This document shows positions 33,886 through 42,682 of a DNA stretch of 51,134 nucleotides, in pieces. The translations under genes and the position numbers were made by a program. Each line of letters begins with the position of its first letter. The stretch's first letter is position 1. The notes below the pieces were generated by a model that saw only the letters and a program-made list of their open reading frames with translations, did no database searches and was not told the origin of the DNA. The DNA is from Kutzneria sp. 744 (GTDB taxonomy: Bacteria > Actinomycetota > Actinomycetes > Mycobacteriales > Pseudonocardiaceae). The stretch covers positions 11,013,761 to 11,064,894 of the forward strand of contig NZ_KK037166.1 of the NCBI RefSeq assembly GCF_000568255.1, in the 5' to 3' direction.

Positions 33886-34731
33886 CTACGCCGACATTGC
33901 CTTGAACCCGTCGCGCCAGGACGGCCACGCCGGCTGCCAGCCCAAACTGTTGCGGGCAAAGCCGTTGTCGGCCCCACGGGCGAAGCCGGTGCGCTGATCC
34001 GACGGCGTCGGCGGCTCCCCCCCGACTGCGGCGCAGAACTCCGGCACCCAGTCGACGCCGGCCGCGGGTTCGTCGTCGCAGATGTTGACGGCGCCGTTCC
34101 CCCAGTCCAGGGACTGCAACGCGGCGGTTGCGGCGTCGTCGATGTGCACGAAGCTCGTGACGTCACGGTTGGCGGGCGGCGGGGTCGTGGCCATCAGACC
34201 GCCGGGGGAGTACCAGGTCCCGGGGCCGTAGAAGGTGCCGTAGCGCAGAATCACGTGGGCGGCGACGCGGGCGGCCTGGCCTTCCAGCTCGGCGACGGCG
34301 CGCACGGTCGTCTGCCGGGGCTCGTCGGCGTTGAGGTCGAGAGGAGTGTCTTCGCGGGCCGGGGTGTCGCCCGGCTCGTAGGCGAAAGCGATGCTCTGCA
34401 CGACAAATCGCCGCACGTCGGCGACCAGCGCGGCGTCGACGAGATTGCGGGTGCCGATCACGCGGACGGTCGAGTTGGCGGCGCGGTCGCCGGCCGCGAG
34501 ATCGGTGAGCTGGTGCATGACGACGTCCGGCCGGGCGGCCAGCACCGCCGCCCGAACGCTGTCCGCGTCGAGGGCGTCACCGTCGATGGACTCGGCGCCG
34601 AGCCGGCGGGTCCGCTCGGCGCTGGCCGCCGATCGGGCCAGGCCGGTGACGTGGTGACCGTGGTTGAGCAGCAGCGGGACGAGTCGGCGGCCGAGCGCCC
34701 CGGTCGCGCCGGCGAGGAAAACACGTGCCAT
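33886..34731 (-). CDS. NAD(P)-dependent epimerase/dehydratase family protein
   Basis: 281 residues. Extended-SDR Rossmann start VFLAGATGALGRRLVPLLL, then DVVMHQLTDLA and NLVDAALVADVRRFVVQSI. The catalytic YxxxK region reads AELEGQAARV, so the Tyr is not conserved, while LRYGTFYGPGTWY follows as in NmrA/epimerase relatives. Probably an NAD(P)-binding reductase or sensor-like protein. The ATG at 34731 is used; an in-frame ATG lies two codons upstream. Confidence 0.82.
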   Translation of the reverse strand: MARVFLAGATGALGRRLVPLLLNHGHHVTGLARSAASAERTRRLGAESIDGDALDADSVRAAVLAARPDVVMHQLTDLAAGDRAANSTVRVIGTRNLVDAALVADVRRFVVQSIAFAYEPGDTPAREDTPLDLNADEPRQTTVRAVAELEGQAARVAAHVILRYGTFYGPGTWYSPGGLMATTPPPANRDVTSFVHIDDAATAALQSLDWGNGAVNICDDEPAAGVDWVPEFCAAVGGEPPTPSDQRTGFARGADNGFARNSLGWQPAWPSWRDGFKAMSA

Positions 34732-34796
34732 GGACACACGCTATCCGGGGTGGCCGCTGCCGGTGTGGACCAGCTCGCGGCCGGATTCCGGTACCA

Positions 34797-34828
34797 GCGC
34801 CGAGGGGCGGGCCACGACCCCTCGGCGC
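34797..34828 (-). terminator. Hairpin downstream of the secreted crystallin-like gene
   Basis: Perfect 11-bp stem GCGCCGAGGGG (34797-34807)/CCCCTCGGCGC (34818-34828) with a 10-base loop, 10 bp after the gene's stop on the minus strand. No T-tract. Confidence 0.6.
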
Positions 34829-34837
34829 CGGTGTTGA

Positions 34838-35152
34838 TCAGTCCCGGGTCAGGGCGAAGCTCCGCACGTCGTGGTTGACGAGGCTGTGCAGGTCGGTCGC
34901 CGGGATGGTGATGGCGTAGCCGCTGCAGTCCGGCGTGGTGTAGAGCAGGAAGGCGCTCGAACTGGCGTTCAGCTCCGAGTGCACGGCGAACGGCAGCGCG
35001 ACGCAGGCGTCGGTGGTCGGGGTGTAGTTCACGCTCTGACCGCTGAAGTCGGCCTGCCAGAACGTGATCCCGGTCGGCTCGTCGGCGGACGCGGTGCCGG
35101 CGACCGCGACGACCAGGCCCAGTGCGGCGGCGAAAGTGGCGACTATGCGCAC
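34838..35152 (-). CDS. Small secreted protein, crystallin/peptidase-inhibitor-I36-like
   Basis: 104 residues from the GTG at 35152 (GGAG 6 bp upstream). A Sec signal peptide (VRIVATFAAALGLVVAVAG, cleavage after TASA) leaves about 75 mature residues with two Cys. ITFWQADFSGQSVNYTP and SAFLLYTTPDCSGYAITIP resemble the Greek-key 'F/Y-x-x-x-x-F/Y-x-G' turns of beta/gamma-crystallins and of the actinomycete peptidase inhibitor family I36. Probably an exported stabilising or inhibitory protein; no target is known. Confidence 0.72.
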   Translation of the reverse strand: MRIVATFAAALGLVVAVAGTASADEPTGITFWQADFSGQSVNYTPTTDACVALPFAVHSELNASSSAFLLYTTPDCSGYAITIPATDLHSLVNHDVRSFALTRD

Positions 35153-35270
35153 GGTTTCTCCTCGGTGCGGGGCGGCGGTCCTCCGATGATCGTCAGTGTT
35201 TGCCCTACCGGTCAAAGGTTTGTGACCGTCGGCGCACAGTGACCGTTGACTCCGTCCACACCGGATTGTT

Positions 35271-37052
35271 CTAGACAATGCTGTCCGGAAGCGTGCGAGC
35301 CCGGATCATAGTGCCCACGCCGAGTTCCACACGGATCCGCCCGGGCAGGCGCTCGGTGTCGATCTGTGGGTGATCTTCGCTGGACACCGTGAGCCGCAGC
35401 GTGTGGCCGGCGACAATTCGGTGGTGCGTGGGCCAGATCGGGATCGTGATGTCGTAGAGCGCATCCGGCTCGACCGCTGCGATCCGGTCGTGGCCGTCGC
35501 GGTGGCTCATCTTGAGCCAGCCCTGGCTGACCCTCACGGCCGCGCCGTCCTCGTCGACATCGTCCAGCACGACTGCGATGTTGCCGTCGGCGCCGGTGAC
35601 GCCGGCGCGCAACGCGGCCTCCAGACCGCCGGTGATCACCACGCCCTCGGTCGCCACGGTGCTGAACACGAGCTTGCCGCCGTCCTGCTCGAACTCGGCG
35701 ATCCCGGCCTGACCGGCCCCACTGCCCAGGTTGCCGTCGGCGGCGGGAAACCATTGCGTGATCCCGGATTCGGCCGGCGGCCAGGTGTCGAACTGTCGCC
35801 AGCCGTGGCCGGGCATCTCGTACGAGGTGACCTTGGACCCGGGCAGCGGGGACGGGCGGTCGGCCAGCCAGAGGTCCCACCACGCTAGATAGCCGGCGAA
35901 GCCGATGTCCTCCGTCTGCCCCGGCACCATGCCGTGCTCCCACGGCCCGGCGACCATCCACGTGTTCGCCTCACACGCCTGGAAGTTCTCGACCATGGCC
36001 TGCCGGTACTGGTCCAGCCAGCCGCCGATGTCCAGCATCGGCAAGGTGAGCCGGTCGTAGCGGTGCTTGACGCTGCGCTCGCGCCAGAAGTCGTCGTGGA
36101 GCGGGTGCCGCGCATAGCTTTCGAGCGTGTCGGGCGCGGTGGCCTGCTGCCAGTCACGGATCCGGGCGTTGTAGATGCCGCCGTGGTAGATGGTGTTCTC
36201 GTACCAGTCGCTGAGCGCCTGCACGGGAATGATTGCCACGAGGTGCGGCGGCCGGTTCACGGCGGTGAGGATGGTGTTGTGGCCGCCGTAGCTGATGCCC
36301 TGCATGCCGACACGGCCGGTGCAGAACGGTTGCGCGGCCAGCCATTCCACCAGGTCGTAGCCGTCCTCCTGCTCCTGGACGCCGAACGGTTCGACGTGGC
36401 CGGGGGAATCGCCGGCGCCGCGAACCGAGGGGACGAGCGCCACGTAGCCGCGTTCGACATAAGGCGCGGCCCCACCGGCGAAGACCATTCGGGCGCTGTA
36501 GGCGTTGAAGTCGTAGACGAGGCCGGGGAAAGCGCCTTCCACCGGCTCGTTCGCACCGGCCGGGCGTAGCAGATCGCACAGGAGATAGCTGCCGTCGCGC
36601 ATGGGGACCCGGATCGTCTCGCTGTGCACGCCGAACTCGGCCGGGCGGTCGTAGCGGAAGAACGGGTCGTCGACGGTCATGGTCGGCCCGGTGGGTCGGA
36701 TGCCGCCGGCGTCCGCGAACTGCTGCATCATCGCGGCCATCTGCTGCGAGGTTTCGGACACGTCCAGCTCCAACAGTGAGGAGGAAAGGCTTTTGCCGTG
36801 GATGTCGAGGTCGAGCGAGCGGGTCACCCCGTCGAGAGTGTTGTGCAGCACGAACTTCAGGGCATGCAGCCGCGGTAGCTCGAACCGTTGCACCTCGCCG
36901 CGCACGATGTCGGCGAAGTGCTCCCGGACGCGCTCGGCCGTGACCTCGCGGCGCAGCAGCTCGAAGTCCTCGGCGCGGTAGGCGATGACCGTGATGTCCG
37001 AGGTCGTGTCCTTGTCGCCGGCCCGGGCGTGCGCGATCTCGTGCAGTCGCAT
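35271..37052 (-). CDS. CocE/NonD-type hydrolase with an N-terminal AtuA C-terminal domain (fusion)
   Basis: 593 residues from the ATG at 37052. Residues 1-98 are the ferredoxin-like domain usually found at, or beside, the C-terminus of AtuA proteins: IAHARAGDKDTTSDITVIAY, then LPRLHALKFVLHNTLDGVTR and IHGKSLSSSLLELDV. After a linker (99-130) comes a CocE/X-Pro-dipeptidyl-peptidase-type alpha/beta hydrolase: MRDGSYLLCDLLRP, PSVRGAGDSPG, the nucleophile elbow QGISYGG (Ser254), AGPWEHG with the probable catalytic His, and a jelly-roll C-terminal domain to the end. The joint is in frame with no sign of a shift. It begins one base after the AtuA stop (TGA-G-ATG). Probably acts with AtuA on the same substrate. 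Confidence 0.87.
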   Translation of the reverse strand: MRLHEIAHARAGDKDTTSDITVIAYRAEDFELLRREVTAERVREHFADIVRGEVQRFELPRLHALKFVLHNTLDGVTRSLDLDIHGKSLSSSLLELDVSETSQQMAAMMQQFADAGGIRPTGPTMTVDDPFFRYDRPAEFGVHSETIRVPMRDGSYLLCDLLRPAGANEPVEGAFPGLVYDFNAYSARMVFAGGAAPYVERGYVALVPSVRGAGDSPGHVEPFGVQEQEDGYDLVEWLAAQPFCTGRVGMQGISYGGHNTILTAVNRPPHLVAIIPVQALSDWYENTIYHGGIYNARIRDWQQATAPDTLESYARHPLHDDFWRERSVKHRYDRLTLPMLDIGGWLDQYRQAMVENFQACEANTWMVAGPWEHGMVPGQTEDIGFAGYLAWWDLWLADRPSPLPGSKVTSYEMPGHGWRQFDTWPPAESGITQWFPAADGNLGSGAGQAGIAEFEQDGGKLVFSTVATEGVVITGGLEAALRAGVTGADGNIAVVLDDVDEDGAAVRVSQGWLKMSHRDGHDRIAAVEPDALYDITIPIWPTHHRIVAGHTLRLTVSSEDHPQIDTERLPGRIRVELGVGTMIRARTLPDSIV

Positions 37053-37053
37053 C

Positions 37054-38340
37054 TCAGGCCTCCACAAAGGTCAGTTCGGCACGGATGTCGTTGCGGTCAA
37101 GGAAGAGTGAGTCGACGGCCACGACCTGCTCGGCCCTGCGCGTCGCGCCGCCACCGCCGGCCGGTCCGTTGAGCCACAACGAGGTGACCTCGTGGCCGAT
37201 CCTGCGGGCGGCGTCCAGCGTCGGGGCACGTCCGGCGACGCGGACCCGGACCTCGTGCGCATCCTCGGCTTGTGTTGCCGGCCCGCGGTGAACGGCGTCG
37301 ATGCCGATCAGGTCGAACCGGAGCTCGGTCGCCTCGGAGGTCGCCAGCCGTTCGCGGACGATGTCCAGCGCGAGTCGGCCCCGGGCCACGGCATTGGGGC
37401 CGGCATAGGAGATCTGGCCCTCGCCGAGGTAGCCGTCGAGGTAGCCGACCAACACCTTGAGCCGGTCCGGCCGTGGACGTCCTGTCGCCCCGGTGACCAG
37501 GACGCGATCGGGGCCGATCGGGGTGAGGTCTACTTCGGAGAAGTCGCCCGTGACGTCGGCCGAGACGTACGCGGACGGGTCGTGCACCTCGTACAACAGC
37601 TGTTCGGTGCAGGTCCGGACGGTGACCGCGCCGCCGGTGCCGGCCGCCTTCGTCACCACGAACGTGCCGTCCTCCGACGCCTCGGCCAGCGGGAACCCGA
37701 GTCGCGCCAGGTCGGGGACGTCCTTGAAGCCGGGATCGGCGAAGTACCCGCCGGTGACCTGGCCGGCGCACTCCAGCAGGTGCCCGAGGCAGAGGCCCTG
37801 GCCGAGCCGGGGCCAGTCGTCCAGGGCCCAGCCGAACTCGTGCACCAGCGGGGCAAGAAACAGCGACGGGTCGGCGATCCGTCCCGTCACGACAACGTCG
37901 GCGCCCCGGGCCAGCGCCTCGACCACCGGCTCGCAGCCGAGATAGGCGTTGGCGGACACCGTGTTCTCGTCCTTGTCCACCAGCCCGAGGACGTCGTCCC
38001 CCGTCACCGCGGCGATCTTCAGCCCGGTCAGCCCGGCCTCGCGGGCCACCTCAGCGACCACCTGCGCCGCGGCGAGCGGGTTGGCGGCGCCCATGTTCGT
38101 GACGATCTTCGTGCCGTTTCGTACACAGGCCGGCAGCGCCGCCGCCATCCGCTCCGGCAGCCACTCGGTGAAGCCCCGTGTCGGATCCCGTAGCCGTTCC
38201 AGCTGGGCCAGGGCGATCGTGCGCTCCGCGAGGCACTCGAACACCAGATAGTCGAGGTCGCCCCGCTCGGCCAGTTCGGCCGCCGGCTCCACCCGGTCGT
38301 CCGCGAAGCCGGCGCCCGCGCCGATCCTGATCGTTCGCAC
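37054..38340 (-). CDS. AtuA-family (DUF1446) protein, core domain only
   Basis: 428 residues from a GTG at 38340; a GTG at 38388 would add 16 residues. The AtuA core: IRIGAGAGFADDRVEPAAEL, DYLVFECLAERTIALAQL, TKIVTNMGAANPLAA, then VVVTGRIADPSLFLAPL and GQGLCLGHLLECAGQVTGGYFADPG. AtuA is needed for citronellol/geraniol catabolism in Pseudomonas, but its reaction is not established. The usual C-terminal domain is absent here and is found on the next gene instead. The gene is divergent from a LysR regulator, its probable activator. Confidence 0.88.
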   Translation of the reverse strand: MRTIRIGAGAGFADDRVEPAAELAERGDLDYLVFECLAERTIALAQLERLRDPTRGFTEWLPERMAAALPACVRNGTKIVTNMGAANPLAAAQVVAEVAREAGLTGLKIAAVTGDDVLGLVDKDENTVSANAYLGCEPVVEALARGADVVVTGRIADPSLFLAPLVHEFGWALDDWPRLGQGLCLGHLLECAGQVTGGYFADPGFKDVPDLARLGFPLAEASEDGTFVVTKAAGTGGAVTVRTCTEQLLYEVHDPSAYVSADVTGDFSEVDLTPIGPDRVLVTGATGRPRPDRLKVLVGYLDGYLGEGQISYAGPNAVARGRLALDIVRERLATSEATELRFDLIGIDAVHRGPATQAEDAHEVRVRVAGRAPTLDAARRIGHEVTSLWLNGPAGGGGATRRAEQVVAVDSLFLDRNDIRAELTFVEA

Positions 38341-38409
38341 ACCTCCATCCTGGACAGTCCCCGAACGGCCCGCCACTTCCGCTTTCACATGCGGTTATGC
38401 TCTGAGGCT

Positions 38410-39300
38410 ATGGATCTCACGCTGCACCAGATGGAGATCTTCGCGGCGGTCGCCCGCACCCGCTCGTTCACCCGGGCCGCCGCCGAGCTGGTGCTCAGTC
38501 AGCCTGTGGTCAGCCGGACCATCGGCGAGCTGGAGCGGAAGCTGCGGGCGCCGCTGTTCGTGCGGACCACCCGCTCGGTCGACCTCACCGAATCCGGTGT
38601 CGAGTTCCTCGGCGTGGTCACCCATGTGTTGGAGAGCTACCGGCGCGGGCTCGACCGGTTCGCCGACTACCAGGCCGGGGAGCGGCGGCTGATCACCGTC
38701 GGCGTGCTGCCCTCGATCGCCGCCGTCGTGCTGCCGTCCGTGCTGAGCGGGTATCTCGCCGCGCATCCCGGCGTGCAGGTGCGACTGGCCGACGGCACCA
38801 ACGCCGAGATCCTCGCCCTGCTCCGCGACGGCTCCGCCGACCTCGCCCTCACCGAGGTCGGGCCCGCCTCCGCCGACCTCGTCGTCGAGCCCTTCCTCGA
38901 CGACCCTTTCGTCGCCGTCCTGCCGCCCGGGCACGCGTTGGCCGATCGACCTTCCCTGACGTGGACCGACCTTGCCGCCGAGTCCTTCATCGCCTTCAGC
39001 GCCGACAGCAGCGTCCGCCGCCTCGCCGACCTCGGCCTCGCTCAGGCCGGCGTGCAGCCTTTGCGGCACCTGGAAACCCGCTCCGTCGCCACCGCCGGCG
39101 GCATGATCGCCGCCGGCCTCGGCGTGAGCGCCATGCCCGAGCTCGTGCTCCCCCTGCTGGCCGCCACGCCCGTCATCACGCGGCCTCTTCTGGAGCCGTC
39201 CATCACGCGCAAGATCGCCGTGCACCGCCACCCCGACGACCCCTGCCCCCTCGCCGTCCTCCGCCTCGTCGACCGGATCCTATCCAGCCGCCCCCACTAA
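38410..39300 (+). CDS. LysR-family transcriptional regulator
   Basis: 296 residues. N-terminal winged HTH LHQMEIFAAVARTRSFTRAA, then QPVVSRTIGELERKL, followed by the periplasmic-binding-protein-like effector domain (TVGVLPSIAAVVLPSVL). It starts 69 bp from the divergent AtuA gene, the standard LysR layout, so it most likely controls the AtuA-CocE pair. The ATG at 38410 gives the standard HTH position. Confidence 0.92.
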   Translation: MDLTLHQMEIFAAVARTRSFTRAAAELVLSQPVVSRTIGELERKLRAPLFVRTTRSVDLTESGVEFLGVVTHVLESYRRGLDRFADYQAGERRLITVGVLPSIAAVVLPSVLSGYLAAHPGVQVRLADGTNAEILALLRDGSADLALTEVGPASADLVVEPFLDDPFVAVLPPGHALADRPSLTWTDLAAESFIAFSADSSVRRLADLGLAQAGVQPLRHLETRSVATAGGMIAAGLGVSAMPELVLPLLAATPVITRPLLEPSITRKIAVHRHPDDPCPLAVLRLVDRILSSRPH

Positions 39301-39309
39301 CCCCGCCTC

Positions 39310-39370
39310 TTTTGCCACATGCGCTTCCTATGTGGCGCCAGAACGCAAGTGGGAAGCGCATGTAGCAAAA
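39310..39370. repeat. Long inverted repeat between LysR and AraC genes
   Basis: Arms 39310-39328 (TTTTGCCACATGCGCTTCC) and 39352-39370 (GGAAGCGCATGTAGCAAAA) pair at 18 of 19 positions. Inside the left part, GCCACAT (39314-39320) also pairs with ATGTGGC (39330-39336). It could terminate lysR or be an operator for the AraC gene starting 27 bp downstream; the shared GCCACAT element favours the second. Confidence 0.7.
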
Positions 39371-39397
39371 CGGGGGCGGCGGTAAGGTAGCCCGACT

Positions 39398-40291
39398 ATG
39401 GTGGAAAGCGGACAGCGGTCGTCGGTGGTGGAGTTCGGGTTCAGCAACCCGGACCGGCCACGGCTGGGCCTGGAGGTCGTCGACCTGGCCCGGCTTACCT
39501 CGCGGCTGACGGCATCGACGTTGTCCACTGTGCACCGCACCGACTTCCACCAACTGTTCCTGATCACCGGCGGCCTTGGCTCGCTGATGGTCGATTTCGT
39601 CGACCACGCATGCGAGCCGGGCACGCTGGTGTCAGTGTGTCCGGGGCGGGTGCTGCGACTGCCCCGCGCCACCGATGGTCCGTTGGAAGCGCTGATGGTG
39701 CTGTTCACCGACACGTTCCCGCAGCGCCTGGCGGCCGTCCGACCACTGCTCAGCCCGTTCAGCCAGGTGGCCTGGACGGTCCCGTCCGAGGAACGGCCCG
39801 CGCTCACCGGGGCGGTCAGGGAGCTGATGGCCGAGTACCACCGGGCCGTCGACGAGCCGGTGACCATCGCTCTGCTGCGCCAACTCCTCGGCGCGCTGCT
39901 CCTCCGCATCGCACGCCTGCCGTCCGACGGCCCACCCGCCGCGCACGAGGACACCTACGCGAAGTTCCAGCACGACCTGGAGCGGGACTTCGCCACGACC
40001 CGCAACGCCAACGACTACGCCGCCCGGGTCGGTTACTCCCTGCGCAGCCTCAACCGTGCCTGCCAGGCCGCCACCGGCCGCTCCGCCAAGGCGTTGATCG
40101 ACGCCCGCGTCGCCCTGGAGGCCAAGCGCCTCCTGGTGCACACCGACCTCCCCGCGTCGGCCATCGCCAGCCGCCTCGGTTTCACCGAGCCCACCAACTT
40201 CGGCAAGTTCTTCCAGCGCGAGACGGGTGACACCCCAGGCGCCTTCCGCGACCGTGAACGGATCAGCGCAGACGACGCGCCGGCCGAGTGA
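39398..40291 (+). CDS. AraC-family transcriptional regulator
   Basis: 297 residues. The N-terminal half is a cupin-like sensor domain (HQLFLITGGLGSLMVDFVDH, CEPGTLVSVCPGRVLRL). The C-terminal AraC HTH pair is clear: RNANDYAARVGYSLRSLNRACQ and ASAIASRLGFTEPTNFGKFFQ. Inverted repeats containing GCCACAT lie just upstream and again in the promoter region at 40833-40885, suggesting autoregulation and control of the neighbouring divergent pair. Confidence 0.92.
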   Translation: MVESGQRSSVVEFGFSNPDRPRLGLEVVDLARLTSRLTASTLSTVHRTDFHQLFLITGGLGSLMVDFVDHACEPGTLVSVCPGRVLRLPRATDGPLEALMVLFTDTFPQRLAAVRPLLSPFSQVAWTVPSEERPALTGAVRELMAEYHRAVDEPVTIALLRQLLGALLLRIARLPSDGPPAAHEDTYAKFQHDLERDFATTRNANDYAARVGYSLRSLNRACQAATGRSAKALIDARVALEAKRLLVHTDLPASAIASRLGFTEPTNFGKFFQRETGDTPGAFRDRERISADDAPAE

Positions 40292-40296
40292 GGCTG

Positions 40297-40337
40297 GCGA
40301 GTGGCTGCCGCGTCGACGACAGACGACAGCCACTCGC
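40297..40337. terminator. Bidirectional hairpin between AraC and DUF6069 genes
   Basis: Perfect 11-bp arms GCGAGTGGCTG (40297-40307) and CAGCCACTCGC (40327-40337), lying exactly between the ends of two convergent genes. Confidence 0.7.
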
Positions 40338-40341
40338 AGGG

Positions 40342-40755
40342 TCAGCTCAGCCGGCGGCCGACGGCCGGAATCACGATGGCGGCGGCGATGAGGTGGGCGA
40401 CGGCCAGCGCGACGCGCGTGGACAGGGGGCCGACGCCGGCCAGGGGAGCGATCAGGGAGACGGCAACCAGGACTGATGTGGTGACGACATAAGTGCGTGC
40501 GGGCTTGCGGGCGAAGCGGGCGATGAGGACGGCCAGGATGGTGCCCCAGAAGCCGCTGACGGCGCAGCCCATGGCGAACATGCCGACGGTGATCGCGCTG
40601 GGGACGGTGTCGAAGACGCTGCCGACGATCATGGGGATGCCGACGACGGGTAGCAATAGGCCGTAGATCTCGGTGACGACGGCGGCGACGAGCAGGGCCA
40701 ACACGCTGACGGCCCACACCGGCAGGGTGCGCCGGGCGGTGACGGTAGTGTCCAT
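40342..40755 (-). CDS. DUF6069-type small integral membrane protein
   Basis: 137 residues with four hydrophobic segments: PVWAVSVLALLVAAVVTEIY, VGMFAMGCAVSGFWGTILAV, TYVVTTSVLVAVSLIAPLAG and VALAVAHLIAAAIVIPAVG. The layout and the RTLPVWAVSVLAL start fit the actinobacterial DUF6069 family, of unknown role. ATG 40755 follows GGGAAGGA. It is divergent from the YCII gene, with two GCCACATGTGG palindromes between them. Confidence 0.82.
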   Translation of the reverse strand: MDTTVTARRTLPVWAVSVLALLVAAVVTEIYGLLLPVVGIPMIVGSVFDTVPSAITVGMFAMGCAVSGFWGTILAVLIARFARKPARTYVVTTSVLVAVSLIAPLAGVGPLSTRVALAVAHLIAAAIVIPAVGRRLS

Positions 40756-40832
40756 TTCGGTTCCTTCCCTCGGGTTGCACCGAGGGGTCGGAGCCTCGCC
40801 GGACATCTCTACACGAAGGCCCCGCACTTTTC

Positions 40833-40843
40833 GCCACATGTGG
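40833..40843. promoter_or_regulatory. GCCACATGTGG palindrome, copy 1
   Basis: CCACATGTGG is a perfect 10-bp palindrome, 41 bp centre-to-centre (about four helical turns) from copy 2, in the divergent promoter region of the DUF6069 and YCII genes. Confidence 0.6.
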
Positions 40844-40873
40844 TCCGCAGGCGGCGCTGGGAGCGGAGTGTGG

Positions 40874-40885
40874 GCCACATGTGGC
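40874..40885. promoter_or_regulatory. GCCACATGTGGC palindrome, copy 2
   Basis: A perfect 12-bp palindrome. The half-site GCCACAT recurs upstream of the AraC gene at 39314-39336. Confidence 0.62.
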
Positions 40886-41006
40886 ATTTGCTGGTGCGAA
40901 TATGAGAAGTGGCGTCGGCGAAATGTAGAGGGTGGCGGCGGAGGCTCCGACTAGGCAGCGATACAGGCCCACGGAGACCGGGCCCCACGAACGAGGGAGC
41001 AGCACG

Positions 41007-41366
41007 ATGAAGTACCTGCTGATGATCTACGGCAACAAGGAGAAGTGGTCGTCGCTGCCGCCGGAGCAGTTGCAGGAGGTGATCGCCAAGCAGGACGCGT
41101 TCAACACGCGCTACCGCGAGAGCGGCGAGCTGCTCGGCGCCTACGGCCTCGGCGACGCCGACGAGGCGAAGCTGGTCCGCCGGGTCAACGGCCAGGCGGC
41201 GGTGACCGATGGCCCGTACCTGGAGACCAAGGAGTACATGGCCAGCTTCTACCTGCTGGACGTGCCCGACGAGGCGAGGGCCCTGGAGATCGCGGCGGAC
41301 ATGCCCAGCGCCGACCAGGACCCGGTGGAGCTGTGGCCGGTGCCGCACGAGGCGCCCCAGAGTTGA
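41007..41366 (+). CDS. YCII-related (DGPF-domain) protein
   Basis: 119 residues. KYLLMIYGNKE at the start and VTDGPYLETKEYMASFYLLDV in the middle are the DGPF/YCII signature; a ferredoxin-like fold, small and cytoplasmic. Such genes usually precede an ECF sigma factor, but none is here. GAGGGAG precedes the ATG at 41007. The stop overlaps the candidate TTG start of the carboxypeptidase (TTGA). Confidence 0.92.
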   Translation: MKYLLMIYGNKEKWSSLPPEQLQEVIAKQDAFNTRYRESGELLGAYGLGDADEAKLVRRVNGQAAVTDGPYLETKEYMASFYLLDVPDEARALEIAADMPSADQDPVELWPVPHEAPQS

Positions 41367-42682
41367 CCCGAGCCACGAGAGCGGTGGCGGTGGCGGTGGC
41401 GGTTGTCGTCACCGCCGCGCTCGCGGCGTGCACAACGCCCGCCGCGACACCACCGACCACCACAACCCCGAAGACGTACGACGGCAAGGTGCTGGCGGAC
41501 GTACGCCACCCGGCCGGGGCGTCGACGCTGCCCAGCGGCCGCAACGACTACCGGGAGCCGGCCGATGTGCGGGCCGACCTGGAACAGGCGGCGAAGGCGC
41601 GGCCGGACGTCGTACGGGTGGTGGACCTGCCGCACAAGTCGGTGCAGGGCAAGGCGGTGCCGGCGCTGGAGATCGCCCACCACGTCCAGACCGACGACGG
41701 CCGACCGGTGTTCCTGCTGATGGGCGGCATCCACGCCAATGAGTGGCCGGGAGTGGAGGTGGCCACCGAGTTCGCCATGGATCTTGCCGAACAGGACGGC
41801 CGCGACCCGCGGATCACGGCCCTGCTCGACCACGTCAGGGTGATCGTCGTGCCGGTGGTGAACCCGGACGGCTTCGAGGCCTCCCGCACCGGCCGGATTC
41901 CCGACAAACGCAAGAACTGCGACCCCACCTGCGGCACGAAGGTGGACCCGGACACCGGCGCCGACGACGCGGGCGTCGACCTGAACCGCAACTTCGGCGT
42001 GAACTGGGGCGGCCCGGGCTCCAGCGGCGACAGGACCGGCGGTGACTATCGCGGCCCGAAGGCGTTCTCCGAGCCGGAAACGCAGAACATCCGCGACCTC
42101 GTCACCGGACACCAGGTCACGGTCCTGGTCGGCCTGCACACCTACGGCGACATGAACCTGCGCCCGCCCGGCCAGAACGCCAGCCCGCTCACGCCGGACG
42201 AAGCCGTCTACGCGGAACTGGGCAACGAGATGGCCGAGGCCAACGGCTACCCGAGCCACCTGAGCCGCGAGCTGTACGAGACCAGCGGCACCGCCGAGGA
42301 ATGGTCGTACTTCACCACCGGCGGCCTCGGTTTCGAGACGGAACTCAACGGCGACAGCAATCACGGGCCGTTCGCGAGCAGCGTCCTGAGCCAGTACGCC
42401 GGCGAACGGGAGGCGTTGCTCCGCGACGCCGAAGCGGCGGCGAACCCCAAGTACCACAGCAGGATCGCCGGCAACGTCCCCGCCGGCACGAAGCTGGAGC
42501 TGTCCAAACCCGGCCTGCGCACCACGATGACCGCCGACGGCCCGTTCACCTGGGACGTCAACCCGTCGATCCGGCCCGGCCCGGACGGTCGGAACATCGA
42601 GGAGAGCTGGACCCTCCAATGCCCCGGTCGAACCGTTCAGGTCACGCTGGCCCGCGGTGAGACGAAGCAGGTCAGCTGTTAG
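41363..42682 (+). CDS. M14 zinc carboxypeptidase lipoprotein
   Basis: 439 residues from a TTG at 41363; a GTG a few codons later (41384) is also possible. The N-terminus is a lipoprotein signal (hydrophobic AVAVAVVVTAALAAC with the lipobox Cys), so the enzyme should be anchored outside the membrane. M14 motifs: HxxE zinc site in GGIHANEWPG, substrate-binding NRNFGVNW, the third zinc ligand in GLHTYGDMN and the catalytic Glu in FETELNG. It trims C-terminal residues of peptides or peptidoglycan stems. A C-terminal domain of about 70 residues follows. It overlaps the convergent formyltransferase by 11 bp. Confidence 0.9.
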   Translation: MTRATRAVAVAVAVVVTAALAACTTPAATPPTTTTPKTYDGKVLADVRHPAGASTLPSGRNDYREPADVRADLEQAAKARPDVVRVVDLPHKSVQGKAVPALEIAHHVQTDDGRPVFLLMGGIHANEWPGVEVATEFAMDLAEQDGRDPRITALLDHVRVIVVPVVNPDGFEASRTGRIPDKRKNCDPTCGTKVDPDTGADDAGVDLNRNFGVNWGGPGSSGDRTGGDYRGPKAFSEPETQNIRDLVTGHQVTVLVGLHTYGDMNLRPPGQNASPLTPDEAVYAELGNEMAEANGYPSHLSRELYETSGTAEEWSYFTTGGLGFETELNGDSNHGPFASSVLSQYAGEREALLRDAEAAANPKYHSRIAGNVPAGTKLELSKPGLRTTMTADGPFTWDVNPSIRPGPDGRNIEESWTLQCPGRTVQVTLARGETKQVSC

